Shown here one piece after another: positions 42,475-52,375 of a DNA stretch of 64,000 bases. This DNA is from Flavobacterium coralii (GTDB lineage Bacteria > Bacteroidota > Bacteroidia > Flavobacteriales > Flavobacteriaceae). The notes under the pieces were generated by a model. That model was not told the origin of the DNA. It saw only the letters and a program-made list of their open reading frames with translations, and ran no database searches. Position 1 is the stretch's first letter. Every line of letters starts with the position of its first letter. The stretch covers positions 434,001 through 498,000 of the forward strand of contig NZ_JAHDIU010000001.1 of NCBI RefSeq assembly GCF_019891545.1, read 5' to 3'. A program made the position numbers and the translations under genes.

Positions 42475-43221
42475 CTACCACTTATCATCAATTGATAAAT
42501 GTTTCCTTATCATCATTCTCAATTTTTTGATATCCTCAGCATGTTTAAATCTCAAATTTTCAAACCTTTTTACAGATGATTTAATTGAGTAATCCTTTTT
42601 AGTATCTATATTAAAAATTTCATATTCAATAACTTGCGGTATGACATTGAAAAAATTGTGTGCCATATTTTCACCAATTCCGTCCAAAATTTTTACAATA
42701 TCGTTTGTCAAAAAAGGATTAGTACTTTTATCTTTTAAATTTAATATAAATTGCCATGATCTTTTGGTAATAATTATAGTGCGATTATTTTTTACATTTG
42801 AATATAATAAATCAAACTCATAAAGATTACCTTTAATCATCTCAAATCCTGTTAGACTTTTATCAGAATAATCATACCACCCAGCAATATTATTGTTCAT
42901 TTCTATGTATAAATCTGAATCTACATCAATATTCATTAACTCCTCAGATCGCAAAGTCAAATATAAATTATAACGAAAGACGTTATAGTAATCAATAGCT
43001 GTATCAATATTATGTCCATCATTACTAATAAATTTTAAGAAATCTGTCAGTATTTGTATTTGAATTTTAATAATTTCTGTACGTTTTGGTTGTAATATAG
43101 TTGCCTTTGCTCTTCTATAAGTTAATATTGCTATTGTTGACGCAATACCCGTAAAGAGGATTGTACATATATCCTTAATCCAACCAATATTATTATTTAA
43201 ATATGTTGTTATATTTGACAT
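42475..43221 (-). CDS. AT-rich membrane-anchored protein of unknown function
   Basis: A 248-residue protein with one membrane helix at about 13-35 and a large soluble helical domain. Base composition is visibly lower in GC than the neighbours (17 of 60 in one line) and codons favour A/T endings, as in many transferred accessory genes. I recognise no family. It is 28 nt upstream of, and co-directional with, the J-domain gene, but the composition change suggests it is an insertion. Confidence 0.7.
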   Translation of the reverse strand: MSNITTYLNNNIGWIKDICTILFTGIASTIAILTYRRAKATILQPKRTEIIKIQIQILTDFLKFISNDGHNIDTAIDYYNVFRYNLYLTLRSEELMNIDVDSDLYIEMNNNIAGWYDYSDKSLTGFEMIKGNLYEFDLLYSNVKNNRTIIITKRSWQFILNLKDKSTNPFLTNDIVKILDGIGENMAHNFFNVIPQVIEYEIFNIDTKKDYSIKSSVKRFENLRFKHAEDIKKLRMMIRKHLSIDDKW

Positions 43222-43251
43222 TATTTATTGGAATATTGATATATAAATATA

Positions 43252-43279
43252 AACCGAAGCAGCTCACACCACTTCGGTT
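43252..43279 (-). terminator. uvrA terminator
   Basis: AACCGAAG (43252-43259) pairs with CTTCGGTT (43272-43279); on the minus strand it is followed by a T-rich stretch. Confidence 0.55.
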
Positions 43280-43342
43280 ATAAATGTATAAAATTATTTT
43301 TATGGATTAAACAACCTGAAACTTTAAACCTGAAACAAAAAC

Positions 43343-46132
43343 TTACAACTTCTCCCTCAAATACTCCCCTGTAACCGATTTAGGATTTTTAGCCACTTCT
43401 TCAGGGGTACCAAAAGCAACCAGGTGACCACCGTTCTCGCCGCCTTCAGGGCCTATATCAATAATATAGTCGGCGCATTTAATCAGGTCGAGGTTGTGTT
43501 CAATCACCACAATGCTATGCCCTTTATCCAGTAATGCCTCAAAAGAAGCCAACAGCTTGCGTATATCATGAAAATGCAGTCCCGTAGTTGGTTCATCAAA
43601 AACAAATAATACTTTGTCTTTAGTCGCACCCTTAACCAGGAAAGAAGCAAGCTTAATGCGCTGCGCTTCGCCACCCGAAAGGGTAGAAGAGCTTTGCCCT
43701 AACTGCACATAACCCAAACCAACATCCTGTAACGGTTGCAGCTTTTGTATTATTTTGGCCTGTTTGTGCTCACTGAAAAATGCTACGGCATCATCTATGG
43801 TCATGGTCAGGATGTCGTCTATATTTTTACCCTCAAAGGTTACTTCCAGTATTTCCTTTTTAAAACGCTTGCCGTGGCAGGTTTCGCACTCCAGGTGCAC
43901 ATCGGCCATAAACTGCATTTCTATAGTTACCTCGCCTTCGCCTTTGCAGGTATCGCAACGCCCTCCATCCACATTAAACGAAAAGTGTTTGGACTGGTAG
44001 CCGCGAAGTTTAGACAGCTTCTGTTTCGAGAACAAGTCGCGTATATCGTCATAAGCCTTAATATAGGTTACCGGGTTAGAGCGCGAGCTGCGGCCTATGG
44101 GGTTCTGGTCTACGTACTCTATATGCTTAATGTGCGAATAGCTGCCCTGCAACTCGGTAAACTGCCCTGCTTTTTCGCCCACGCCTTCCAGCTTTTTTTG
44201 CAGCGCGGGGAAAAGTATCTTTTTTACCAGCGTACTCTTACCGCTACCCGAAACCCCTGTAATTACCGTAAGGCAGTCTAACGGAAAGGTAACATCTATA
44301 TTTTTAAGGTTATTTTCCCTTGCGCCTACTACATCAATGTGGTGCTTAAACTTGCGGCGTTTTTTGGGTACAGGTATCTCAAAGTCGCCGTTAAGGTATT
44401 TTGCCGTTAACGAATCTGACTGCAGTATTTCATCATACGTGCCCTGCGCTACCAATTGCCCGCCATAAGTACCTGCTTCGGGGCCTATATCAATAATCAT
44501 ATCGGCGGCTTTCATTATATCTTCATCGTGTTCTACCACTATAACTGTGTTGCCCAGGTTGCGAAGGTTTTCCAGTACTTTAATAAGCCTTTCGGTATCT
44601 TTAGGGTGCAGGCCGATGCTTGGCTCATCTAATATATACATAGAGCCTACAAGGCTGCTGCCTAATGACGTAGCAAGGTTAATGCGTTGGCTTTCTCCAC
44701 CAGAAAGGGTAGAAGACCTGCGGTTTAGTGTAAGGTAATCGAGCCCTACTTCCTGCAAAAAGCGCAGGCGGTTATTAATTTCAAGCAGTAGCCTGTGTGC
44801 TACTTTTTCGTCATATTCATTCAGCTCTATTCCTTTAAAGAAGTCGATAAGGTTCTTTATAGGCAAATCGACAAGGTCAGATATGGTGCGCCCGCCAACT
44901 TTAATGTAATTGGCCTCGGGGCGCAGGCGTTTACCTTTGCACGTTGGGCATTTTGTTTTGCCACGGTAGCGCGAAAGCATTACACGATTTTGTATCTTGT
45001 AGTTCTTTTCTTCCAGTTCGGCAAAAAAGTCATTAAGCCCGGTAAAGTATTTATTACCTGTCCATACAAGATGCTTGTCGGCATCCGAAAGTTCAAAATA
45101 AGGCTTGTGAACAGGGAAGTTAAACTTATGGCTGTTGTTTACCAACTGGTCGCGGTACCACCCCATGCTTTCGCCACGCCACGGGAATATCGCATTTTCA
45201 TAAACAGATAGTGCCGTGTTGGGTATTACAAGCTCTTCATCTATACCTATAATACTGCCGTAGCCTTCGCAGGCAGGGCAGGCGCCATAAGGGTTATTAA
45301 AGCTGAACAGGTGCACATTCGGTTCAAGGAAGTTCATTCCATCCAGCTCAAACTTATTACTAAAGGTAAGCCTGTTACCTGTGCTTACTTCCTGCAGGTA
45401 CAGCTCGCCTTTACCTTCATAAAAAGCAGTTTGTATGGCATCGGCAAGCCTGTTGTAAAACTCTTCTTCGTCTTTAACAACAATACGGTCAACTACAAGC
45501 AATACTTCTTTGTTGATAAAGTCGGTACCCTCTATTTCATCTAAACGCAATGTCTCGCCATCGGCAAGGATACGGGCAAAACCCTGTTGCAGCAGTATGC
45601 CCAGCTTTTCTTCTATAGTGCGGCCTTTCTCAATATGGACAGGCGCAAGCAGCAGCCAGCGGCTGTTTTGCTCAAAGCCTTTAACCTCGTTTACTACATC
45701 GGTAACCGTGTCTTTTTTTACCTCACGCCCTGATATGGGGGAGTAAGTGCGGCCCACACGCGCAAACAGCAGCTTCATGTAATCATAAATCTCGGTGCTG
45801 GTGCCGACTGTAGAGCGTGCGTTGGTAGTGTTTACCTTTTGCTCTATGGCAATGGCAGGGGCTATGCCTTTTATATATTCTACCTTTGGCTTATCTAACC
45901 TGCCCAGGAACTGGCGTGCATAACTGCTAAGGCTCTCTACATAGCGGCGCTGGCCTTCGGCATACAGCGTGTCAAACGCGAGACTCGACTTTCCTGAACC
46001 GGAAAGCCCCGTTACCACCACCAGCTTATTACGCGGAATGGCAACATCTATATTTTTAAGGTTGTGCAGTTGCGCCCCTTTTATCAGTATATTTTTTTTG
46101 GGTTCGAGTGCAGATATATCAGGTGTTCTCAT
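43343..46132 (-). CDS. uvrA: excinuclease ABC subunit A
   Basis: A 929-residue damage-recognition ATPase: two P-loops (GLSGSGKSS and GVSGSGKST), two signature motifs ([28 protein letters not shown]), Walker B DEPSIGLH and DEPTTGLH, and zinc-finger Cys pairs ([33 protein letters not shown]). It starts nucleotide excision repair with UvrB. Flanked by two AT-rich accessory-looking genes, with its own promoter. Confidence 0.96.
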   Translation of the reverse strand: MRTPDISALEPKKNILIKGAQLHNLKNIDVAIPRNKLVVVTGLSGSGKSSLAFDTLYAEGQRRYVESLSSYARQFLGRLDKPKVEYIKGIAPAIAIEQKVNTTNARSTVGTSTEIYDYMKLLFARVGRTYSPISGREVKKDTVTDVVNEVKGFEQNSRWLLLAPVHIEKGRTIEEKLGILLQQGFARILADGETLRLDEIEGTDFINKEVLLVVDRIVVKDEEEFYNRLADAIQTAFYEGKGELYLQEVSTGNRLTFSNKFELDGMNFLEPNVHLFSFNNPYGACPACEGYGSIIGIDEELVIPNTALSVYENAIFPWRGESMGWYRDQLVNNSHKFNFPVHKPYFELSDADKHLVWTGNKYFTGLNDFFAELEEKNYKIQNRVMLSRYRGKTKCPTCKGKRLRPEANYIKVGGRTISDLVDLPIKNLIDFFKGIELNEYDEKVAHRLLLEINNRLRFLQEVGLDYLTLNRRSSTLSGGESQRINLATSLGSSLVGSMYILDEPSIGLHPKDTERLIKVLENLRNLGNTVIVVEHDEDIMKAADMIIDIGPEAGTYGGQLVAQGTYDEILQSDSLTAKYLNGDFEIPVPKKRRKFKHHIDVVGARENNLKNIDVTFPLDCLTVITGVSGSGKSTLVKKILFPALQKKLEGVGEKAGQFTELQGSYSHIKHIEYVDQNPIGRSSRSNPVTYIKAYDDIRDLFSKQKLSKLRGYQSKHFSFNVDGGRCDTCKGEGEVTIEMQFMADVHLECETCHGKRFKKEILEVTFEGKNIDDILTMTIDDAVAFFSEHKQAKIIQKLQPLQDVGLGYVQLGQSSSTLSGGEAQRIKLASFLVKGATKDKVLFVFDEPTTGLHFHDIRKLLASFEALLDKGHSIVVIEHNLDLIKCADYIIDIGPEGGENGGHLVAFGTPEEVAKNPKSVTGEYLREKL

Positions 46133-46149
46133 AGCAAAAATGTAATGTG

Positions 46150-46157
46150 CAAAGATA
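46150..46157 (-). promoter_or_regulatory. -7 box of the uvrA promoter
   Basis: TATCTTTG on the minus strand, 17 nt before the ATG. No good -33 box; no SOS-box search was possible because the Bacteroidota LexA site differs from that of E. coli. Confidence 0.5.
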
Positions 46158-46263
46158 CGGTTTTCAGCCTGAAATTTTGTTAAGGGAATGGGAAGGGATT
46201 TTTTATATTACAGGAGTTGAGTGAGATTTATTTTTGAATTAGCTATTTACTAATACTGATTTT

Positions 46264-46271
46264 TATCTTTG
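46264..46271 (+). promoter_or_regulatory. -7 box of the DUF5655 gene
   Basis: TATCTTTG matches the consensus and covers an upstream in-frame ATG at 46269, so translation should begin at 46290. Confidence 0.5.
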
Positions 46272-46289
46272 TTAAAATTTATAATAATT

Positions 46290-47207
46290 ATGCCATTATA
46301 TAAATCAGGATCCAGCCTTGAGCACATAAAGGAACTCCCATTTAAATTTGAGAAAGAGATTCAGTTACTGGTTGAAGGAAATTTGCAACTGTTATTGAAA
46401 TTAGATTTAATAAAATCTGAATTTTCACTTAATAATTTTAGAATAGATTCTTTAGCTTTTGATAACGAATCAAAATCATTTGTTATTATCGAATTCAAAA
46501 GAGATAAAAATTTCAGTGTTATTGATCAAGGTTATGCTTACTTATCATTAATGCTAAATAATAAGGCTGACTTTATTCTTGAATATAACGAGCGCAAAGA
46601 AACACCACTTCGGAGAAATGATGTTGATTGGTCGCAGTCAAAAGTTATTTTTATTTCTCCACACTTTACTACTTATCAAAAGGAGGCTATCAATTTTAAA
46701 GATTTACCTATTGAATTGTGGGAAATTAAAAGATTTGAAAATAATACAATAAGCCTTGATCAAGTTCAGAAATCCTCAGCAAAAGAGAGTATTAAAACTA
46801 TATCAAGGAATGATCAGGTTGTCGAAGAGGTTAGCAATGAAGTTATTGTATTTACTGAAGATGAACATTTATTGAAGGCTGATTTTGAAACCAGAGAATT
46901 ATATGAAACTTTAAAAGAAAGAATACTAAACTTAGATGATAATATAACGCTTAATCCTCGTAAGCATTTTGTTGGATTTAAGGTTGATGGCAGTACTTTT
47001 TGCGACATAGTTTTTCAAAGTAAAACACTTAAAATATACATTAACTTAAAGAGTGGTGAGCTTGAAGATAGTAAGTTATTAGCAAGAGATGTTTCTAATG
47101 TGGGGCATTGGGGTAATGGTGCTTATGAGGTTAAAATGAGCGATCAGGATAATTTAGAATATATATTAATTCTATTGAAGCAATCTTTAAAAAAGAATAA
47201 AGGTTAA
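46290..47207 (+). CDS. PD-(D/E)XK-like nuclease-fold protein with C-terminal DUF5655
   Basis: A 305-residue protein beginning MPLYKSGSS. Residues about 45-110 read FRIDSLAFDNESKSFVIIEF followed by KRDKN, matching the D-x(n)-(D/E)-x-K core of PD-(D/E)XK nucleases (Asp, Glu, Lys in order). The C-terminus (about 200-300) is DUF5655-like. The order nuclease-fold then DUF5655 recurs in bacterial genomes. AT-rich compared with neighbours and next to uvrA. A defence or repair role is possible but unproven. Confidence 0.75.
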   Translation: MPLYKSGSSLEHIKELPFKFEKEIQLLVEGNLQLLLKLDLIKSEFSLNNFRIDSLAFDNESKSFVIIEFKRDKNFSVIDQGYAYLSLMLNNKADFILEYNERKETPLRRNDVDWSQSKVIFISPHFTTYQKEAINFKDLPIELWEIKRFENNTISLDQVQKSSAKESIKTISRNDQVVEEVSNEVIVFTEDEHLLKADFETRELYETLKERILNLDDNITLNPRKHFVGFKVDGSTFCDIVFQSKTLKIYINLKSGELEDSKLLARDVSNVGHWGNGAYEVKMSDQDNLEYILILLKQSLKKNKG

Positions 47208-47256
47208 TTCACATGAGGTTATTTCTGGCATCACATATTCTTACATATTAGCACGT

Positions 47257-47730
47257 ATGAAAACTAACCCCCTCATCAATCAGGAAATACTCCTCGAAAA
47301 ATTTCCAGGTAAGGGCGGGTGGACGTTTGCAAGGCTGCCTGAAATAAAACCGGATAAAAATGCGCCATTTGGGTGGCGTAAGGTAAAGGGCACTATTGAC
47401 GGTTACGAAATTAAAGCCTACCATCTTATGCCAATGGGCAACGGGCAGTTGTTTCTGCCTGTAAAGGCCGAAATACGCAAAAAGATTAAAAAGCAGGCAG
47501 GCGACTATGTCCACGTAATCTTATACATTGATGACAGCGTGTTTGAAGTCCCCGATGAACTCATAAACTGCCTTAAAGATGAACCCGGCGCTTATGAAAT
47601 GTTTTGCAGTTATACCCAAACCGAGCAAAAGGCTTTTACCGACTGGATATACAGTGCCAAAAAAGAAGATACCAAAGTGGAGCGTATTGTAAAAATGCTC
47701 AAAATGCTGGAAAAAGGGGAAAGGCTATAG
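47257..47730 (+). CDS. YdeI/OmdA-like protein with DUF1905 domain
   Basis: A 157-residue cytosolic protein. Residues about 10-95 form a DUF1905 beta domain (GWTFARLPEI, GTIDGYEIKAYHLMPMGNG), and about 100-157 a helical YdeI/OmpD-associated (OmdA) tail that includes a W-x-Y-x-A-K-K-x-(D/E) segment. Family members have been linked to bacteriocin protection, but the biochemical role is unknown. It ends 1 nt from the convergent Lys-rich gene. Confidence 0.85.
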   Translation: MKTNPLINQEILLEKFPGKGGWTFARLPEIKPDKNAPFGWRKVKGTIDGYEIKAYHLMPMGNGQLFLPVKAEIRKKIKKQAGDYVHVILYIDDSVFEVPDELINCLKDEPGAYEMFCSYTQTEQKAFTDWIYSAKKEDTKVERIVKMLKMLEKGERL

Positions 47731-47731
47731 C

Positions 47732-47947
47732 TTACTTTTTCTTTTTCTTACTGCCTTTCTTTTTCTTCTTTTTGCCCCAGTTATTCTTCATTTTCTTATA
47801 GGACTTCTTGGAAACGGTGGAATTCTTTTTAGAACGGGACTTGCCTTTCTTTTTGCGGGCATTAATGTTATTCACCAAAGAGTTTTTAACGCCCAGTTTA
47901 TTTTTCTTCTTACTGCTTTTTTTAGCTTTTTTCTTCAGTTTACTCAT
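47732..47947 (-). CDS. Lys-rich small basic protein
   Basis: A 71-residue protein with about 46 percent Lys. The centre contains INARKKKGKSRSKKNSTVS followed by KKSYKKMK, resembling a core I associate with small basic hypothetical proteins in many bacteria; the C-terminus is KKKKKKGSKKKKK. Probably nucleic-acid binding. The opposite strand encodes only Phe/Leu/Pro runs. Recognition of the core is from memory. Confidence 0.6.
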   Translation of the reverse strand: MSKLKKKAKKSSKKKNKLGVKNSLVNNINARKKKGKSRSKKNSTVSKKSYKKMKNNWGKKKKKKGSKKKKK

Positions 47948-48032
47948 AGCATAAATTATTGTAACCTGAAGTTATGGCATAATAACGGGGAGTAAAAGCC
48001 AAATAACGCAACTTTAAATATTGTTCAATAAA

Positions 48033-48062
48033 AAATCCGCCCTGAAAACTCAAAGCGGATTT
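48033..48062 (-). terminator. lpdA terminator
   Basis: AAATCCGC (48033-48040) pairs with GCGGATTT (48055-48062); on the minus strand the stem ends in a T run. A duplicated aatcttcaatc motif follows at 48080-48105. Confidence 0.7.
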
Positions 48063-48109
48063 ATATATTCTAATTCCTGAATCTTCAATCAGAAATCTTC
48101 AATCTTAAA

Positions 48110-49498
48110 TTACAGGTGAATCACTTCGCCGTAAGCATCGGCTACAGCTTCCATAACCGCCTCGCTCATAGTTGGGTGCGGGTGAACGGCTTTCAGTATT
48201 TCATGGCCTGTAGTCTCCAGCTTGCGCGCTACAACAGCTTCAGCTATCATATCGGTAACGCCGGCACCAATCATGTGGCAGCCCAGCCATTCGCCGTACT
48301 TGGCATCAAAAATAACTTTTACGAAACCATCAGGTGTTCCGGCGGCTTTTGCCTTACCCGAAGCCGTGAACGGGAATTTACCCACTTTAATTTCGTAACC
48401 TTTTTCTTTGGCAGCTTTTTCGGTAAGGCCGACAGAAGCAATTTCAGGGGTAGCATAGGTACAGCCCGGTATGTTGCCATAATCAAGCGGTTCTACGTGC
48501 AGGCCTGCAATTTTCTCAACGCAAAGGATACCCTCGGCAGAAGCAACGTGTGCAAGTGCCTGGCCAGGAACAACGTCACCAATGGCATAGTAGCCCGGTA
48601 TGTTGGTCTGGTAGTAGCTGTTCACTAATATCTTGTCCCTGTCGGTTGCAATGCCTACTTCTTCAAGGCCAATGTTTTCAATGTTTGATTTGATTCCCAC
48701 AGCCGAAAGCACAATGTCAGCTTCAAGTACTTCTTCACCTTTAGCCGTTTTAACGGTAGCCTTAACGCCGTTGCCTGTAGTATCAACTTTTTCTACAGAA
48801 GCATTGGTCATGATTTTAACCCCCGCTTTTTTAAGCGAACGCTCAAACTGCTTAGAGATATCCTCATCTTCAACCGGAACGATGTTAGGCATAAACTCTA
48901 CAACGGTTACATCGGTACCCATTGCATTGTAGAAGTGTGCAAACTCAACACCTATAGCGCCCGAACCTACCACTATCATTGATTTTGGCTGTTCCGGCAG
49001 TGTCATAGCCTGGCGGTAACCGATAACCTTTTTACCGTCCTGCGGCAGGTTAGGCAGCTCGCGCGAGCGTGCCCCGGTAGCAATAATGATATGATCGGCG
49101 CTAAGCTCGCTGGTTTTACCATCTTTATCGGTAACCTCAATTTTTTTGCCCGGCTTAACTTTACCGGCACCGAATATAACTTCTATCTTGTTCTTTTTCA
49201 TAAGGAACTGAACGCCTTTGCTCATACCGTCGGCAACGTCGCGGCTGCGCTTAATAACAGCGCCAAAGTCTTTATCAAATTCCTTTACGGTAAGCCCGTA
49301 GTCAGATGCATGCTTAAGGTAATCAAATACCTGCGCGCTTTTCAGCAACGCTTTTGTTGGGATACAGCCCCAGTTAAGGCATATGCCGCCTAGGTTTTCT
49401 TTTTCTACTATGGCTACCTTAAAGCCTAACTGAGAAGCCCTTATGGCTGTTACATAACCGCCCGGGCCGCTTCCCAAAACAATAACATCGTATTTCAT
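48110..49498 (-). CDS. lpdA: dihydrolipoyl dehydrogenase
   Basis: A 462-residue FAD flavoprotein: FAD motif GSGPGGY, redox disulfide GGICLNWGCIPTKAL (Cys pair), NAD motif VGSGAIGVE and C-terminal catalytic base HPHPTMSE. It is the E3 of 2-oxoacid dehydrogenase or glycine cleavage complexes; no E1/E2 gene is adjacent. Confidence 0.95.
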   Translation of the reverse strand: MKYDVIVLGSGPGGYVTAIRASQLGFKVAIVEKENLGGICLNWGCIPTKALLKSAQVFDYLKHASDYGLTVKEFDKDFGAVIKRSRDVADGMSKGVQFLMKKNKIEVIFGAGKVKPGKKIEVTDKDGKTSELSADHIIIATGARSRELPNLPQDGKKVIGYRQAMTLPEQPKSMIVVGSGAIGVEFAHFYNAMGTDVTVVEFMPNIVPVEDEDISKQFERSLKKAGVKIMTNASVEKVDTTGNGVKATVKTAKGEEVLEADIVLSAVGIKSNIENIGLEEVGIATDRDKILVNSYYQTNIPGYYAIGDVVPGQALAHVASAEGILCVEKIAGLHVEPLDYGNIPGCTYATPEIASVGLTEKAAKEKGYEIKVGKFPFTASGKAKAAGTPDGFVKVIFDAKYGEWLGCHMIGAGVTDMIAEAVVARKLETTGHEILKAVHPHPTMSEAVMEAVADAYGEVIHL

Positions 49499-49599
49499 GA
49501 GTAAGTATTTTTTCTCGTTTATTTACGCGTACGAAAATAGTTAATATTTTACAAAGGGGGAAATGTTTCCGGATGATTTGGCTTAAGCCCCCGCCAAGA

Positions 49600-50274
49600 T
49601 TATTCTAATATGTTTTTATTAGTTCCGTTTACTTTATGCGATATAACAGCTTTTCCTTCCTTAGCTCTTAATACCAAACGTTCGTCGGTAATTTTATCAC
49701 CTAATTTTATTTGTGTAAGGTCGGCTTTAGTGTCATGCCAAAGCACCGCACGCTGGCGCACCTTGTCGTTTGTATTGGTATTCATCAGCAGGTATGCCAC
49801 TTCATTAGAGGCATACAGGTAAATAGCTTCGCCACCGTCTTTACCGCCATAGTCAAGCCCAAGCCCTATACGGTCTTCATCATCGGCAAAACCAAACCCG
49901 CCGCGTTCATCACCTATGGTATCATTAATTATATAAGACCAGCCTTCTGAGTTCCTGTCCTCAAGCTCGCCGCCTATCTGCAATTTGCCATCCCTACCCA
50001 TATACAGGCGGTCAATACCCTTTTCGTCTATAAACGCAATTCCTGACATTGGGTCTTTCCTTTTCCGGTTTTTATCCTGCGGAATAGGATTCCCCATCAT
50101 GATAAAGGGTTTACCATCAGCGTCTTCTATAACTATACCTCTTGCGCGTACAATATTATTCTTATTGCTTGTAAATGATACAAGAATAAGTACAGCTGCA
50201 ATTGCAACTATGCCCATTAGTATTATCTTTAGTTGCTTTACCTGTTTTTGTAAAGATTTGATTTGGTCTTCCAT
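49600..50274 (-). CDS. membrane-anchored protein of unknown function, 224 aa
   Basis: A short N-terminal coiled coil (EDQIKSLQKQVKQLK), one membrane helix (about 16-35), and an external beta-rich domain with GIVIEDADGKPFIMMG and GFGFADDEDRIGLGL. It resembles short Gly-rich beta-repeat proteins in which the motif I-x-I-x-D-x-x-G-(K/R) recurs. Function unknown. It is the third gene of an apparent run with the 95-residue membrane protein and the ABC exporter. Confidence 0.7.
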   Translation of the reverse strand: MEDQIKSLQKQVKQLKIILMGIVAIAAVLILVSFTSNKNNIVRARGIVIEDADGKPFIMMGNPIPQDKNRKRKDPMSGIAFIDEKGIDRLYMGRDGKLQIGGELEDRNSEGWSYIINDTIGDERGGFGFADDEDRIGLGLDYGGKDGGEAIYLYASNEVAYLLMNTNTNDKVRQRAVLWHDTKADLTQIKLGDKITDERLVLRAKEGKAVISHKVNGTNKNILE

Positions 50275-50301
50275 AACGTAATTATTAAGAAACTCGGAAT
50301 G

Positions 50302-50589
50302 TTACTTAGAAGATGTTTTCTTAGTGTTTTTCAAAATAAACACAGCAATACCTGCATGTACTGCCACGTTTGCCATTACTAAAAAGATAGCTTGGTAAAA
50401 CGGCAGTGGGGCATAAAAAGGGTAGGAGCGATCTATAAACGATATAGGCAGGCTTAGCACTGTAATGGTAAGGCTGCCGATAATATTAAAGAATTTTATG
50501 TAAACGCCCTGCGACAGATAAACTGCGAACATGCTTATCATCATTTCTGCAATAAACAGCACAAGGAATAATTTCAGGTATAACTTCAT
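50302..50589 (-). CDS. small integral membrane protein, 95 aa
   Basis: Three hydrophobic segments (about 4-27, 32-53 and 65-88) and a Lys-rich cytoplasmic tail. Located 6 nt downstream of the ABC exporter stop, so it is probably co-translated. No family recognised. Confidence 0.65.
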   Translation of the reverse strand: MKLYLKLFLVLFIAEMMISMFAVYLSQGVYIKFFNIIGSLTITVLSLPISFIDRSYPFYAPLPFYQAIFLVMANVAVHAGIAVFILKNTKKTSSK

Positions 50590-50595
50590 AACAGC

Positions 50596-52362
50596 TTAGT
50601 TTACTTCGCCTTCGGTACTTTCTACTGCAAACTGCGAGAAGTATAAATTGCGGTAATAGCCCATTTCACGGTTAATAAGGTCGTAATGCGAGCCCTGCTC
50701 TACAATAACACCCTTATCCATCACAATAATCTTGTCGGCGTTTACAATAGTGGCAAGCCTGTGAGCAATTACGATACTGGTGCGCCCTTCGGTTACTTTC
50801 TCTGTTGCGGTGCGTATCAGCTCTTCCGAATAGGTGTCTATAGATGAAGTAGCCTCATCCAGTATCAGTATGCTTGGGTTGCTCACATAAGCCCGTAAAA
50901 AAGCAATTAGCTGCCGCTGTCCTGAAGAGAGCATAACACCTCGTTCCTTTACATTATAATCATAGCCGCCCGGCAGGGTTTCTATAAAGTCGTGCACGCC
51001 AATGGCCTTGGCGGCGTCTATAACTTCCTCACGGCTAATGTTAGAGTCATTAAGCGTAATGTTATTTAAAATACTGTCCGCAAACAGGAAAACATCCTGC
51101 AGCACTATGGCTATCTGCCTGCGCAGGCTGTCCAGCGTAAAGTCATTTATATTAGTCCCGTCAACCGTTATGTTGCCGCTGTCAATCTCGTAAAAGCGGT
51201 TCAGCAGGTTAATTATAGTCGATTTACCCGCACCCGTTGCGCCCACTATGGCTATGGTTTCGCCTGCCTTAACGTCGAGGTTTATTCCCTTAATAACCTC
51301 TTCGCCCTGAATGTAGCTGAAGCGTACATTCTCAAAGTGGATTTCTCCTTTAAAATGACCGGCTTCAACCTGTCCCGGTACCTGCACAAAGTTTTCGATG
51401 TCGAGTAATTCCAGCACGCGGTCTGATGCTATGATACCCATCTGCAATTCGTTGAATTTATCGGCAATCTGCCTGAGTGGGTTAAACAGCATACTGATAA
51501 GCATTGTATAGGCAAACAGGTCACCAAACGTGGTAATGCCATCTCCATTCAAGATATTAAGCCCGCCGTACCAGATAATAAAACCAAGCGTTAATGATGA
51601 AATAATATCGGCAATAGGAAAAAAGATAGAGTTATAAAGAATATTCTTTAACCATGCCTTGTTGTGCTTCTGGTTGATGTTCTTAAACTTTTGATATTCA
51701 ATTTCCTCACGGTTAAAAAGCTGAACTATTTTCATCCCCGTTAGGCGCTCCTGTACAAAAGTATTGAGGTTGGCTACCTGTGTGCGCACTTCTTCAAACG
51801 CGCCTTTCATTTTTATCTGGAAAATGCGGGTGGCATAAAGCAATATTGGCATTGCCAGCAGCACAATAAGCGTCAGCTTCCAGTTCATGTAGAACATAAA
51901 GCCCAGTATCACGATCATTTTAAGCAGGTCGCTTATAATCATGAACAACCCCTGGCTGAATATCTTGGCTATAGATTCGATGTCAAAAACGGTACGGGTT
52001 ACCAGCTTGCCTACAGGCTCGTTATCAAAAAACTTCATACGGAAAGCCGTAATGTGGCGGAAAAGTTTTTCGCGAATGTCCTTCACAATGTCCTGCCCCA
52101 GCCAGTTCGCCCAGTACACGAAGTAAAACTGCGAAACTACCTCAAGCATAAGCACTATTCCCATTAAAATGATATAGTATAGCAAGCCCTCGGCATCGCC
52201 TGTCCGAACATAACTGTCAACTGTCTGCTTGAGCAGGTAAGGGCGCAGCGCTGCAAATACAGAAAGGGCTACGGCAAATATTATTACGCTTATATATCGC
52301 GATTTATAAGGCTTTGCAAACTGCATTACCTTTTTTAAAGAAGATGATTTTATCGTTTTCAT
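50596..52362 (-). CDS. ABC exporter, fused permease and ATPase (MsbA/MdlB type)
   Basis: A 588-residue half-transporter: six membrane helices in residues 15-310, then an ATPase with Walker A GATGAGKST, Q-loop, signature LSSGQRQL, Walker B ILILDEATSS and switch His in IAHRL. It works as a homodimer. MsbA-like exporters flip lipid A or export lipophilic drugs; the substrate is not deducible. It lies 13 nt after truA and leads into two small membrane genes. Confidence 0.92.
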   Translation of the reverse strand: MKTIKSSSLKKVMQFAKPYKSRYISVIIFAVALSVFAALRPYLLKQTVDSYVRTGDAEGLLYYIILMGIVLMLEVVSQFYFVYWANWLGQDIVKDIREKLFRHITAFRMKFFDNEPVGKLVTRTVFDIESIAKIFSQGLFMIISDLLKMIVILGFMFYMNWKLTLIVLLAMPILLYATRIFQIKMKGAFEEVRTQVANLNTFVQERLTGMKIVQLFNREEIEYQKFKNINQKHNKAWLKNILYNSIFFPIADIISSLTLGFIIWYGGLNILNGDGITTFGDLFAYTMLISMLFNPLRQIADKFNELQMGIIASDRVLELLDIENFVQVPGQVEAGHFKGEIHFENVRFSYIQGEEVIKGINLDVKAGETIAIVGATGAGKSTIINLLNRFYEIDSGNITVDGTNINDFTLDSLRRQIAIVLQDVFLFADSILNNITLNDSNISREEVIDAAKAIGVHDFIETLPGGYDYNVKERGVMLSSGQRQLIAFLRAYVSNPSILILDEATSSIDTYSEELIRTATEKVTEGRTSIVIAHRLATIVNADKIIVMDKGVIVEQGSHYDLINREMGYYRNLYFSQFAVESTEGEVN

Positions 52363-52375
52363 TTTGTTTTCAGGC

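Noticed and set aside
42475-47207. A defence island around uvrA
   Set aside because: Two AT-rich atypical genes are present, but no recognised restriction, CBASS, retron, toxin-antitoxin or CRISPR partner was seen.
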